Assembly: GCA_036824005.1 (NCBI GenBank)
Contig: DAITBA010000015.1
Coordinates: 62,001 to 126,000 of the forward strand
From: DAITBA01 sp036824005
GTDB lineage: Bacteria > Pseudomonadota > Gammaproteobacteria > Burkholderiales > Rhodocyclaceae
DNA length: 64,000 nt
Direction: 5' to 3'
In this document: one piece after another, positions 8,502 to 17,352 of the stretch
Position numbering within the stretch: the first letter of the stretch is position 1
Layout of the letters: every line of letters starts with the position of its first letter
Notes under the pieces: generated by a model
What the model was told of the DNA's origin: nothing
Databases searched by the model: none
The model's input: the letters and a program-made list of their open reading frames with translations, nothing else
Translations under genes and position numbers: made by a program

Positions 8502-9308
8502 TCAGCCAGGCGCCGCCTTAGTGCCATCGGCAACGTGCGGCGTCACCGGCAATTCCGCCGGCACATCCACCAGCGGCGCCTCGATCATGATCGCGACGCG
8601 GCGGTTGCGTGCACGCCCCTCAGGCGTGTCGTTGGCCGCAACGGGTCGCTGTTCGCCGTACCCTGTCGCCGTCAGGCGCGGCGCCGCGACACCGGCATCC
8701 ACGAACAAACGCACGACGCTCGATGCCCGCACGACCGATAGTTCCCAGTTCGAGGGAAACTGGGCAGTGGCAATGGGTGTGTTGTCGGTGTGACCTTCGA
8801 CGATCACACCAAACTCCGTCGGCGCCAGCACTTGCGCCACGGCACGCAGTACAGCCACTGCACCGGGGTTCAGCTGCGCCTCGCCCGAAGCGAATAGAAC
8901 GCTGGCATTGATTTCCACCGACACCCCCTGGACGCCCTCTGTCAGGCGGACGTGCCCATCCTTGACCAGAGGCCCAAGCGCCTCGAGGATTTCCTGGGCC
9001 ACGCGGCGCATCTTCTCCCGCGCTTGGCGCCTTTGCTCGTCGCCTTTGCCGTTGCGCTTCTGGGCGATCTGGCGCGGCATGGAAGCCGCCATCGGCGATA
9101 CGGCGATCGTCTGCCCGGACGAGTTCATCGTAACATTGCGAAACGCCGCCACCAGGGAGTTGCTCAGCACCCGGTACTTGCCCTCGCTGACCGAGGAAAT
9201 CGCGTACATGACAACGAAGAACGCGAACAGCAGGGTGATGAAATCCGCGTAGGATACAAGCCAGCGTTCGTGATTTTCGTGTTCGTCGTCGTGGCGGCGG
9301 CGGGGCAT
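8502..9308 (-). CDS. motD: MotD, stator B-type subunit (second stator set)
   Basis: This is a 268-residue MotB-like stator protein. It has a short cytosolic tail, one membrane helix carrying the proton-accepting Asp22 in SYADFITLLFAFF, and a C-terminal OmpA-like peptidoglycan-binding domain (VIVEGHTDNTPIATAQFPSN, RASSVVRLF). With MotC it forms an ion channel that powers rotation. MotCD is the second stator of Pseudomonas, used on surfaces and in viscous media; that use is inferred here. A separate motAB pair lies at 38576-40499. The last gene of the minus-strand run, it has a possible promoter of its own. Confidence 0.9.
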   Translation of the reverse strand: MPRRRHDDEHENHERWLVSYADFITLLFAFFVVMYAISSVSEGKYRVLSNSLVAAFRNVTMNSSGQTIAVSPMAASMPRQIAQKRNGKGDEQRRQAREKMRRVAQEILEALGPLVKDGHVRLTEGVQGVSVEINASVLFASGEAQLNPGAVAVLRAVAQVLAPTEFGVIVEGHTDNTPIATAQFPSNWELSVVRASSVVRLFVDAGVAAPRLTATGYGEQRPVAANDTPEGRARNRRVAIMIEAPLVDVPAELPVTPHVADGTKAAPG

Positions 9309-9317
9309 GGGCGTTTG

Positions 9318-9334
9318 AGGGGCGATATACCCCT
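9318..9334 (-). promoter_or_regulatory. Hairpin at the motD translation start
   Basis: On the minus strand AGGGG-TATATCG-CCCCT forms a 5-bp stem just upstream of the motD ATG, where no convincing Shine-Dalgarno sequence is seen. If the sigma-28-like site next to it is used, this stem would be the 5' end of the transcript. Confidence 0.35.
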
Positions 9335-9337
9335 GAA

Positions 9338-9364
9338 ATTACGGCAATCAGAGAGACAAATTGA
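9338..9364 (-). promoter_or_regulatory. Sigma-28-like promoter before motD
   Basis: On the minus strand TCAATTTG, 11 nt, GCCGTAAT. The downstream box closely matches the flgM promoter (GCCGTAAC), the spacing is exact and the upstream box matches consensus at five of eight positions. It lies in the 280-nt motC-motD gap. Confidence 0.55.
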
Positions 9365-9588
9365 GTCGTCGCCTGGCACGTGGTAACGCGCACAAGCGGT
9401 CGTGGCAGCGAGGCGCGATTCAAAGCGCCCCGTCGAAGCATGGGACTAGCGTGGGATCGGCCACGGCCGGCATGTTGGTGCGCGATGCGTGGTTCGACTG
9501 CCCCGTCAGACGCCCCGGCCCACGGGGCCGCGGGTCGGCCGACGCCGTGACACGCCGGGGTATTCTGGCCGGACCGTCGGCTGTTGCG

Positions 9589-10329
9589 TCAAAGGACGTA
9601 CCCGCGCAGGCGGCTTTCGATGAGGCGCGGATTGTCGCCATTGGCGATGCCGACCAGGCCATCGACGAGCATCTCTCTGAGCATCACCAGGCGCGACACA
9701 TTGGCCAGCAGCTTCTTGGCGACGGGAAGAAACACCAGGTTGGCAAAGCCAACGCCATATATCGTGGCAACGAATGCCACGGCAATGCCGCCACCGAGCT
9801 TCGACGGGTCGGACAGATTCTCCATGACGTGAATCAGACCCATGACGGCGCCAAGGATGCCGATGGTCGGTGCATAGCCGCCGGCGGCTTCCCAGACCTT
9901 GGCGCTCAGTTTCATCTGTTCCTCGTAAGCGCCGATTTCCACCTCCAGGACTTCGCGCAACCGCTCCGGCTCGGCGCCATCCACAAGCAACTGGATTCCC
10001 TTGCGCGCGAAGGCGTCGTTGAGGCTGCCTAGCTGCGCCTCCAGTGCGAGAAGTCCTTCCCGGCGTGCCATGTGCGCCCAATCGGAGATGCGCTGGATCA
10101 GCTCATCCTGATGCAGCACCGGCGGCGCGAAAATCCAGCCGCCCATGCGCATGCCCCGGATGAAAACTGCCAGCGGCGATTGCAGCATCACGGCGCCCAG
10201 CGTGCCGCCGATGACAATGACGAACGCCGTCGGCTGCAGCAGCGACGACAGATGGCCGCCCTCCAGGAACTGGCCGCCAAGGATGGCAACGAGGCCGACG
10301 GCAAGCCCGATGAGGCTGGTAATATCCAT
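9589..10329 (-). CDS. motC: MotC, stator A-type subunit (second stator set)
   Basis: This is a 246-residue MotA-like membrane protein with four predicted helices and the family pattern MDITSLIGLAVGLVAILGGQ, VIGGTLGAVMLQS and PTIGILGAVMGLIHVMENL. It forms the ion channel with MotD. It is shorter than the MotA at 39639 and is of the PomA/MotC type. It follows fliA in the minus-strand run, as in the Pseudomonas flhA-flhF-fleN-fliA-che-motCD order. A 280-nt gap separates it from motD. Confidence 0.9.
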   Translation of the reverse strand: MDITSLIGLAVGLVAILGGQFLEGGHLSSLLQPTAFVIVIGGTLGAVMLQSPLAVFIRGMRMGGWIFAPPVLHQDELIQRISDWAHMARREGLLALEAQLGSLNDAFARKGIQLLVDGAEPERLREVLEVEIGAYEEQMKLSAKVWEAAGGYAPTIGILGAVMGLIHVMENLSDPSKLGGGIAVAFVATIYGVGFANLVFLPVAKKLLANVSRLVMLREMLVDGLVGIANGDNPRLIESRLRGYVL

Positions 10330-10403
10330 GCGCAGGAATCAGTGAAGAGCGTGCGAACACCGCGAGCGAGCGGCCGCGCGCGTTTGTCGAGCCGACGCGT
10401 GTG

Positions 10404-11171
10404 TCATACCATTGCCTTGCGCCGCCTCGTCTCGGCCCGCTGCGGAATGCGCGGCTGCGGCTTGTTCTCCGCCAGTCGCGAGCGCAGCCGGGCGATGGCC
10501 TGACTATGCAGCTGACAAACCCGCGACTCGGACACGCCCAGGATTTCGCCGATCTCGCGCAGATTCAGTTCCTCTTCGTAATAGAGCCCCATGACGGTCT
10601 TTTCCCGATCTGGCAGATCGCCGATCGCCTTCACCAGCACGTCGCGCATGTTCTTGTCCAGCAGGCGCTCCAAGGGATCGTCGTCGGTGCCGGCGAAGTG
10701 GCGATCGAGGTAATCTTCCCCTTCCTCTTCCTTGAAGTCCTCGAAGTAGACCAGTTGATAGCCGCGCGCCTCTTGCAGCATCTTCTGGTACTCGGTCAGC
10801 GACATGCCCAGCGCTTCCGCCAGTTGACTCTCGGTGGGAGCGCGTCCGTGCTCCTGCTCCAGCGCGCTGATCGCCGCCTCGATGCGCCGCATGTCACGGC
10901 GCAGCGATCTCGGCAACCAGTCGTTCTCGCGCAAGCCGTCGAGCATCGCCCCGCGAATTCGCTGCACGGCATAGGTCTCGAACTGCGCCCCGAGACCGTC
11001 TTCGTAGCGATTGATTGCGTCGAGCAGTCCGAGCATTCCGTTCTGGATGATGTCCTCGACCTGAACGCTGGCCGGCAGCTTGGCCATCAGGTGATATGCG
11101 ATGCGCTTGACCAGGGGCGCATACTGGGTGACGAGTTGATCCCGTTCAAGAGTGCCGGACGCGGTGTACAT
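10404..11171 (-). CDS. fliA: FliA, RNA polymerase sigma-28
   Basis: This is a 255-residue flagellar sigma factor that directs polymerase to late flagellar and chemotaxis promoters. Region 2 (VEDIIQNGMLGLLDAINRYE), the region 2.4 segment (YAVQRIRGAMLDGLR) and region 4.2 helix-turn-helix (LREIGEILGVSESRVCQLHS) are all visible. I chose the ATG at 11171 (MYTASGTLERDQLV) because AAGGA lies 7 nt upstream and homologues begin there. Its inhibitor FlgM is encoded at 7648 and its likely target promoters are spread through the window. Confidence 0.95.
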   Translation of the reverse strand: MYTASGTLERDQLVTQYAPLVKRIAYHLMAKLPASVQVEDIIQNGMLGLLDAINRYEDGLGAQFETYAVQRIRGAMLDGLRENDWLPRSLRRDMRRIEAAISALEQEHGRAPTESQLAEALGMSLTEYQKMLQEARGYQLVYFEDFKEEEGEDYLDRHFAGTDDDPLERLLDKNMRDVLVKAIGDLPDREKTVMGLYYEEELNLREIGEILGVSESRVCQLHSQAIARLRSRLAENKPQPRIPQRAETRRRKAMV

Positions 11172-11272
11172 GGTGGTTCCTTTTCTAGCTCGCTGGAGAG
11201 TTATCCTGTTGCCTGTCAGCCCAGGTGCATCAATCACGTGGGCAAATGCATTCGTCGCTCACAATCCGTGCC

Positions 11273-12166
11273 TCACGCCGCCAAGCCCACGGCAGCCCGC
11301 ACGCCGACCTGCGACATCGGCATCACGGCCTTGGTGCTGCAGGCCGTAGTCTCGCCGCCCGGCAGTTCGAGCAGCGCCCCGGCAAGGCGACGGCATGCCT
11401 GCGTAGCAGGGGTGTCGTCCGCGGCATGCGAGAGCACACCCGGGCTGCGCTGCCAGCGCAGGTCGAACGGCACGGCGCCGAGCAGGTCGAGTTGGATGCC
11501 CAGATGCTGCCGTGCGACGCGTTGCAGGTTTTCGAACACCGACCGTGCTTCGCCTTCTTCGCGTGTGCGCGTCAGGACCACCGACAGTCGGCGTGGTCCC
11601 GCGGCAGCGACCAAGCGCTTGATGAGGGCGTAGGAATCGGTGATAGCCGCCGATCCTGCTGCGGCGACCACGACCCAGTGGTTCGCCGAGGCGACCAGCG
11701 GCGACACGTCACGCTTGGCAGCAGTCGGAACGGCTGCGTCCACCAGCACGAAGTCGCGTGCCCGGCGCAGCACCGGCATGTATTCACTCCACGCCTGCTG
11801 CTGCGTGCGGTTGAGCGAACCGCCGCCTTGGGCCGCGCGCCAGGCAGGAAGCACCGAAAGCATGTCGCTGGCGCAGAGCACGACTTGGGACAGACCGAGA
11901 TGCCGTTCCAGCACCTGGGCGAAGTCGAAGCGCGAGGCGAGCCCGAGCGACGTGACGAGACCACAGCTGCCGCCACATTCATCGACGGCCAGCACCAGCT
12001 TCTCGTTGTGCGCAAGTGCCGTCGCGGCCTGGGCGACGATGCGTGTCGTGCCCACGCCGGTATGGCCACCGAAGAAGGCGATCGTGCGGGCGCTTCCGGT
12101 GCCGAACAGACGGCGCAGTCCGGCGGCCTGATCGTGGCTCCAGCCGAGCCGACGCCCGTTATCCAT
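11273..12166 (-). CDS. flhG: FlhG/FleN-like MinD-family flagellar number regulator with altered P-loop
   Basis: This is a 297-residue FlhG homologue. The N-terminal activation helix DQAAGLRRL (12-20), which stimulates FlhF GTPase in known systems, is intact. The ATPase motif is not. Where canonical FlhG reads GKGGVGKT this protein reads GHTGVGTT (34-41), so both the deviant-Walker lysine and the P-loop lysine are replaced. The Walker A' region (VDECGGSCG) also departs from DADLGLAN. It may therefore act as an FlhF partner without ATP-driven dimerisation; this is inference. The ATG at 12166 overlaps the flhF stop by 8 nt. Confidence 0.85.
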   Translation of the reverse strand: MDNGRRLGWSHDQAAGLRRLFGTGSARTIAFFGGHTGVGTTRIVAQAATALAHNEKLVLAVDECGGSCGLVTSLGLASRFDFAQVLERHLGLSQVVLCASDMLSVLPAWRAAQGGGSLNRTQQQAWSEYMPVLRRARDFVLVDAAVPTAAKRDVSPLVASANHWVVVAAAGSAAITDSYALIKRLVAAAGPRRLSVVLTRTREEGEARSVFENLQRVARQHLGIQLDLLGAVPFDLRWQRSPGVLSHAADDTPATQACRRLAGALLELPGGETTACSTKAVMPMSQVGVRAAVGLAA

Positions 12167-13568
12167 GACGCATCTCCCTGACCGCACCACGGGGTGCGCC
12201 GTTGCCGGCAACGGCATTGGCGGCGAGTAGCAGACCGGCCTCGTCGGCATGCAGGCGATGCGGCGACTGGGCGGACAGCCCCTTTAGCGCGCGGTGCAGC
12301 AGGTAGGCGCGGTTGGGCAGGTGCAGATCCTCCGGCACGCGCTGACCGTTGGCGATGTAATAGCAGTCCAGCTTGTGGCGGACCAGCACATCCAGTACCG
12401 GCGCCAGGGACGTCGCCTCGTCCACCTTGGTTACGACGCAGCCAGCCAGATCAGGACCGTCGTAGGCATTGACGACGTCATCAAGGGTGTCGCCACGGCT
12501 GGTGGCGTTGAGCAGTAGCAGGCGGCGCACCTCGCCGGCGTTGAGCAGCATCGTCGCCTGCTCGGCGACCATGCGATCGCGCTGGGACATGCCGACGGTG
12601 TCGATCAGCACCATGTGCTTGTCCCGGAGCGCTTTTAGCGTCTGACGCAGGTCCGCGGCGTCGCGCACGACATGAACCGAAACACCGAGGATGCGACCGT
12701 AGATGCGCAGTTGTTCGTGGGCGCCGATGCGATAGCCGTCCGTGGTGAGCAGCGCCACCTTTTCAGCGCCATGGCGTACCACGCAACGAGCGGCGAGCTT
12801 GGCCGTGGTCGTCGTCTTGCCCACGCCCGTCGGGCCAACCAGGGCATACACGCCGCCGGCGTCGATGATGTCGTCGTCGTTGTTGAGCGTTACCAGATCG
12901 CGGCTGAGGATTCTGTGCAGAGCGTCGCGCCCTTCGGCAACGTCGGTATCGGGGCGCACTTCCTCGATCAGGTGGCGTGCGAGCATCGGGCTGAAGCCGG
13001 CGTCGAGCAGCTCCGTCATAAGCTGGGTCTTGGCCGGCGCCGTGCGCGACATCTCGCCCCAGGCAAAGCCGGCGAGCTGGCGCTCGATCATGCCGCGGAT
13101 CGCCAACAGCTCCTGCATCAGTTGCGGATCGGGCGCGGGTTGCTGGGCTTCAATGTCGCGCGGTGCCGGAGCCGGTTCGCGGCCAGGAGCGCGGCTCTTC
13201 GCCGGTTTGGGCGCGGCTTCCGCGGCGGACTTGCGCACCTCGACGGCCACGGGGGACGGGGCAACGCTGGGCGCCGTCACGCGCGGCGGAGCAAACGGCT
13301 TCCATTGCTTGGGCTGCGCGCGCTTCTGCACGCTCGCCGAGAGACTCACCCGGAAGTCGCCCTCGGCATCGGCCTCGATCTGCGGCGCGGGCGTCGGGGC
13401 TTCCGCTTGCCGGCCGGGGAGATCCAGGGCACCGGCCGGCAGCGCCATGATCTCGACACCGCCGTCGATGCTGCGGTTGGCCAGGACAATTGCATCCCCG
13501 CCGAGTTCGTCCTTGACCTTGCGTAGCGCGTCGCGCGCCGTTGGCGCGAAGAAGCGTCGGACGTTCAT
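12159..13568 (-). CDS. flhF: FlhF, SRP-type GTPase for flagellar placement
   Basis: This is a 469-residue FlhF. The N-terminal B domain (MNVRRFFAPTARDALRKVKD) is followed by a Pro/Ala-rich linker (about 55-145), an N domain and an SRP-like GTPase G domain. G1 is GPTGVGKTTTTAKL from residue 245, G3 is DTVG at 323-326 and G4 is TKVD. FlhF recruits the first flagellar parts to the assembly site, usually a pole. It overlaps flhA by 4 nt and flhG by 8 nt, so flhA-flhF-flhG are translationally coupled. Confidence 0.95.
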   Translation of the reverse strand: MNVRRFFAPTARDALRKVKDELGGDAIVLANRSIDGGVEIMALPAGALDLPGRQAEAPTPAPQIEADAEGDFRVSLSASVQKRAQPKQWKPFAPPRVTAPSVAPSPVAVEVRKSAAEAAPKPAKSRAPGREPAPAPRDIEAQQPAPDPQLMQELLAIRGMIERQLAGFAWGEMSRTAPAKTQLMTELLDAGFSPMLARHLIEEVRPDTDVAEGRDALHRILSRDLVTLNNDDDIIDAGGVYALVGPTGVGKTTTTAKLAARCVVRHGAEKVALLTTDGYRIGAHEQLRIYGRILGVSVHVVRDAADLRQTLKALRDKHMVLIDTVGMSQRDRMVAEQATMLLNAGEVRRLLLLNATSRGDTLDDVVNAYDGPDLAGCVVTKVDEATSLAPVLDVLVRHKLDCYYIANGQRVPEDLHLPNRAYLLHRALKGLSAQSPHRLHADEAGLLLAANAVAGNGAPRGAVREMRHG

Positions 13569-15661
13569 GCTCTACCTCCGATGATCGAAGTAACCTTGAT
13601 GGTGCGCGAGTCCGGCACCTCGCCGTTGGCGATGACCTTCAGGTTCGGCACGGCGCGGCGCAGGAAGCGCGACAACAGCCAGCGCAGGTGGCCCGGCACG
13701 AGAATTACCGCGGGCAGACCGACGTCCTCGTGCTTGCGCGCCGCTGCTGCCGTCTCGCGCAGCAGCGTATCTGCCAGACCCGGTTCGATGCCGCTGCCAT
13801 CGCCGCCGACGGTCTGCACCGCCTGGCTGAGCATGCGCTCCAGGGCCGGGTCGAGCGCCATGACCTGCATGTCGGCGCCGCCGGGATAGAGCTGCTGGAC
13901 GATGGCACGACTGAGCGCCACGCGCACTTGGGCTGCAAGTTCGAGCGGATCCTGAGTGCGTCCGGCGTGCTCTGCCACCGTCTCGATAATCGTGCGCATG
14001 TCGCGGATGGTGACACCCTCCTCCAGCAGCAACTGCAGCACGCGCTGCAGCGCCGACAGGGAGATGAGCTTGGGTACGAGGTCCTCGATGAGCTTCGGCG
14101 AATCCTTTGCGATGTGGTCGAGGAGCTGCTGCGCTTCCTGGCGGCCGAGCAACTCGGCGGCGTGGTTCAGGACAACGTGGTTGAGATGGGTGGCGACGAC
14201 GGTGCTGGCATCGACCACGGTGTAGCCCAGAGCGTGTGCCTGGTCGCGAACGCCGGATTCGACCCACACGGCCGGCAGCCCGAAGGCGGGATCGCGGGTC
14301 TGGGCACCGGGCAACACGCCGGCAACGCGCCCGGGATTGATGGCCAGGAACATGCCGGGCTGGGCCTCGCCTTGGCCTACCTCGACGCCCTTGAGCATGA
14401 TGCGGTAGCCGTTGGGTTTGAGTTCCAGGTTGTCGCGGATATGCACCGGCGCGGCGAGGAAGCCCACCTCCTGAGCGAACTTCTTGCGCAGCCCCCGGAT
14501 GCGCTTGAGCAGCTCGCCGTCCTGGCCCTTGTCCACCAGCGGAATAAGGCGGTAGCCGACTTCCAGGCCAAGCACGTCCACCGGTGCCACGTCGGCCCAG
14601 CTGGCCTCCTGCGCTTCGACGGGAACCGCCGGTGCCGGCTCGGACTGCTGCTGCACCGGCTTCACCTCCTGCTTGCGCTTGAGCAGATGACGCGCCACGC
14701 CGCCCAACCCACCGGCCAGCAGCAGGAACACCAGATTGGGCATGCCGGGAATAAGCCCGAGGATGCCCAGAATCGCCGCGGTCAGCAGCATGACCTGGGG
14801 CTTGCCGAAGACCTGGCCGACAAACTGCTGGCCGACGTCCTCGTCACCGACGCGGCTCACCACCAGGCCCGCGGCCGTGGAGATGATCAGCGCCGGGATC
14901 TGCGCCACCAGACCGTCGCCGATGGTCAGCAGGGTGTAGTTCTTGGCTGCCATCGCCAGCTCCATGTTGTGTTGGAGCACGCCGACGATCAGCCCGCCGA
15001 TGACGTTGATGAACAGAATCAGGATGCCGGCCACGGCGTCGCCGCGCACGAACTTCGATGCACCGTCCATGGAGCCGTAGAAGTCCGCTTCCTGGGCGAT
15101 GGTGGCGCGGCGCGTGCGCGCTTCTTCCTCGCCGATCAGCCCCGCGTTGAGATCGGCGTCGATGGCCATCTGCTTTCCCGGCATGGCGTCGAGGGTGAAA
15201 CGCGCCGAAACCTCGGCGATGCGCCCGGCACCCTTGGTGATCACCACGAAGTTGATCACCACCAGGATGACGAACACGACCATGCCGACGGCGTAGTTGC
15301 CACCGACGAGGAAATGACCGAAAGCCTCGATGACCTTGCCTGCTGCATCGGGCCCGCTGTGCCCCTCGAGCAGGACGACACGGGTGGAGGCAACGTTTAA
15401 CGACAGGCGCAGCAGCGTGGTGACCAGCAGGACAGTCGGAAACACCGAGAAGTCCAGCGGCTTCATGGTGTACATCGCCACCAGCAGCACCATCACGGCC
15501 AGGGCAATGTTGAAAGTGAACAACAGATCGAGCAGGAACGGAGGCAGGGGCAGCACCATCATCGCCAGGATCATGACGATGAGCAGGGGCGCAGCCAGCT
15601 GGCGCACATTCCCGGCCGAGAACATGGCCCGCAACGGCAGTGCCTGATTCGCTGCGGCCAT
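13565..15661 (-). CDS. flhA: FlhA, flagellar export-gate protein
   Basis: This is a 698-residue protein of the FHIPEP family. It has about eight N-terminal membrane helices, the conserved cytosolic loop (DADLNAGLIGEEEARTRRA) and a large C-terminal cytosolic domain that docks chaperone-substrate complexes. It forms the nonameric ring of the type III export apparatus and acts with FlhB. A ribosome site AAAGG lies about 11 nt before the ATG. A short open frame ends exactly on this start codon (TGATG). Confidence 0.95.
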   Translation of the reverse strand: MAAANQALPLRAMFSAGNVRQLAAPLLIVMILAMMVLPLPPFLLDLLFTFNIALAVMVLLVAMYTMKPLDFSVFPTVLLVTTLLRLSLNVASTRVVLLEGHSGPDAAGKVIEAFGHFLVGGNYAVGMVVFVILVVINFVVITKGAGRIAEVSARFTLDAMPGKQMAIDADLNAGLIGEEEARTRRATIAQEADFYGSMDGASKFVRGDAVAGILILFINVIGGLIVGVLQHNMELAMAAKNYTLLTIGDGLVAQIPALIISTAAGLVVSRVGDEDVGQQFVGQVFGKPQVMLLTAAILGILGLIPGMPNLVFLLLAGGLGGVARHLLKRKQEVKPVQQQSEPAPAVPVEAQEASWADVAPVDVLGLEVGYRLIPLVDKGQDGELLKRIRGLRKKFAQEVGFLAAPVHIRDNLELKPNGYRIMLKGVEVGQGEAQPGMFLAINPGRVAGVLPGAQTRDPAFGLPAVWVESGVRDQAHALGYTVVDASTVVATHLNHVVLNHAAELLGRQEAQQLLDHIAKDSPKLIEDLVPKLISLSALQRVLQLLLEEGVTIRDMRTIIETVAEHAGRTQDPLELAAQVRVALSRAIVQQLYPGGADMQVMALDPALERMLSQAVQTVGGDGSGIEPGLADTLLRETAAAARKHEDVGLPAVILVPGHLRWLLSRFLRRAVPNLKVIANGEVPDSRTIKVTSIIGGRA

Positions 15662-15747
15662 CAGAATTTACCTTTCGCCAGAGATAGTTGCGTACCGCTC
15701 GCAGGGTTGCCGTTGCGGCCGGTGCGTGGTTGTTGGTTGCTTGCCAT
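15661..15747 (-). CDS. Possible 28-residue leader peptide coupled to flhA
   Basis: A frame of 28 codons begins MASNQQPRTGRNGNPASG and ends TGA overlapping the flhA ATG (TGATG). GGAG stands 9 nt before its ATG, a better ribosome site than that of flhA itself. It resembles no known family. It could be a translated leader that feeds ribosomes to flhA, or chance. Confidence 0.3.
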   Translation of the reverse strand: MASNQQPRTGRNGNPASGTQLSLAKGKF

Positions 15748-16001
15748 TGCCGGAATCTCCATGGCGTCGATTATTCGCGGTCGGCGTCCGACTTGCCCCG
15801 CGGAAAAGTGGGGAAATCCCCCGCCAATTCGTCGATACGGAATGTGGCTGCCGACCGCTGCCTCAGGCGACTGCGGCCTGGCCGAAGCCGGGAACACGCG
15901 TCGCGCGCTGGCGCGATGGAGCGGCAAGGTGCGAGCCGGGAAACGCGCGCGCGGCCATGCCCGGTAGACCCGGTTGCCGGCGTGCGCAGACCGCCGGCGG
16001 C
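15662..16001. other. Intergenic region between flhB and flhA
   Basis: This 340-nt region separates flhB from flhA on the minus strand. It contains the possible 28-codon leader frame next to flhA and a short GTGGGG-AAAT-CCCCC hairpin near 15810. I find no sigma-28-type site; a FlhDC-dependent promoter is possible but cannot be recognised by eye. Confidence 0.4.
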
Positions 16002-17141
16002 CTATGGCGCCGGGCCGGGGTCCATACCCGCAGGCACGGGGATGTCCGCCGGCGGCCGGGGCGGCAGGCCGCCGTGGGAGAAGTAGTGGTTGAGCTGATA
16101 GATGTACGCCATGACCTCGGCGACGGCCGTGTAGAGCGTTGCCGGAACCTCGTCGCCAGGCTCGGTATGGCGATACAAGGCACGGGCCAGGGGCGGCGCC
16201 TCGAGCAGCGGCACGTGATGCTCGCCGGCGATTTCCCGGATGCGCTGGGCAACGAGCCCGGCGCCCTTGGCCACCACACGCGGTGCACGCATCTTGGACG
16301 CGTCGTATTTCAACGCGACGGAATAGTGGGTCGGGTTGGTGACCACGACGTCGGCCTTCGGCACCTCGCTCATCATGCGCTTGCGCGCCATCTCGCGCTG
16401 CTGGCTACGTATGCGCGCCTTGAGCTGCGGGTCGCCCTCGAGTTCCTTGGCCTCCTGGCGCAGTTCCTCTTTGGTCATCTTGAGCTTGCTGTGGTATTGC
16501 CAGAGCTGGAAAGGCACGTCGATGGCGGCAATGAGCGCCATGCCGCCGATGATCATGACGGCGCTGAACACGACGAGCTGGGCGAACGAAGACATGCTGG
16601 CGTGCAAGGGCTGGCCGAGGAGCGCAAAGAGCGCGTCACGCTCATGAGAGACCACCCACAGCGCCACGCCGCCGATGAGCAACGCCTTGAGCAGCGCCTT
16701 GACCAACTCGGCCAGACCCTGCACGGAAGCCATGCGGCCGAAGCCCTTGAGCGGATCGAGGCGATTGAAATCGGGTTGAAACGCCTTCGGCGAAAAGATG
16801 AAGCCGCCCATCGCCAACGGACCTGCCAAGGCGGCCACGACAAGCAGCAACAACAGGGGGGCAAGGGTCAGCAGCGCGTCGGCGCCGAGGCTCCACAGCG
16901 ATTGGGCCATGGCTTGCGGGTCGAATGCGGCGGCGCGCTCGAGCGTCAGACCGGTGCGCATGAGCGCTGCCGCCCGGTCGGCCACCCAGGAACCCATCAC
17001 CCACACACCCACGGAGCCAGCAATCAGCACCAGGAATGCCGATAGCTCCCGCGACTGGGGCACCTGCCCCTGTTCGCGGGCTTGCTCCAGACGTCGTTGT
17101 GATGCAGGTTCTGTTCGTTCGAGATCGCTATCTTCGGCCAC
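16002..17141 (-). CDS. flhB: FlhB, export-gate substrate-specificity switch
   Basis: This is a 379-residue FlhB with four membrane helices (about 34-210) and a cytosolic C-terminal domain. The self-cleavage motif NPTH is at 269-272. Cleavage there switches export from rod/hook to filament proteins. The GTG start at 17141 is preceded by AGAGG. Length and motif order are normal. It is the gene before flhA but lies 340 nt from it, so the two may have separate promoters. Confidence 0.95.
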   Translation of the reverse strand: MAEDSDLERTEPASQRRLEQAREQGQVPQSRELSAFLVLIAGSVGVWVMGSWVADRAAALMRTGLTLERAAAFDPQAMAQSLWSLGADALLTLAPLLLLLVVAALAGPLAMGGFIFSPKAFQPDFNRLDPLKGFGRMASVQGLAELVKALLKALLIGGVALWVVSHERDALFALLGQPLHASMSSFAQLVVFSAVMIIGGMALIAAIDVPFQLWQYHSKLKMTKEELRQEAKELEGDPQLKARIRSQQREMARKRMMSEVPKADVVVTNPTHYSVALKYDASKMRAPRVVAKGAGLVAQRIREIAGEHHVPLLEAPPLARALYRHTEPGDEVPATLYTAVAEVMAYIYQLNHYFSHGGLPPRPPADIPVPAGMDPGPAP

Positions 17142-17352
17142 GGCCCACCTCTTCGACCTTGGCCATTTTGCCGGGCGGTGGCAACGGCGGCGCCCGGAAC
17201 AGGGCGACGAATACCCGGCAATTCAGACGTTCGCTTCGTTCCGACTGCGGAAGCACCGCTGTGCCCACGGCGGGCTTGGTGACCCGAGAATCACCGGGCC
17301 GGCAGAGGTAGTCGTCGGGGGGAATCGGCCGCGACTGGCGGCCCTGCCGTTG

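Noticed and set aside
8455..8512. Bidirectional terminator between flgN and motD
   Set aside because: Short GC stems (CGGGC/GCCCG and GGCGC/GCGCC) occur, but no T-run follows on either strand.
9511..9530. Hairpin in the motC-motD gap as terminator
   Set aside because: GCCCC/GGGGC is GC-rich but has no T-run in either direction.
13541..15400. Very long open frame on the + strand opposite flhA (about 619 codons)
   Set aside because: It is antisense to a clearly conserved flhA, has biased His/Arg/Asp-rich composition and no domain. Such frames are common opposite high-GC genes.
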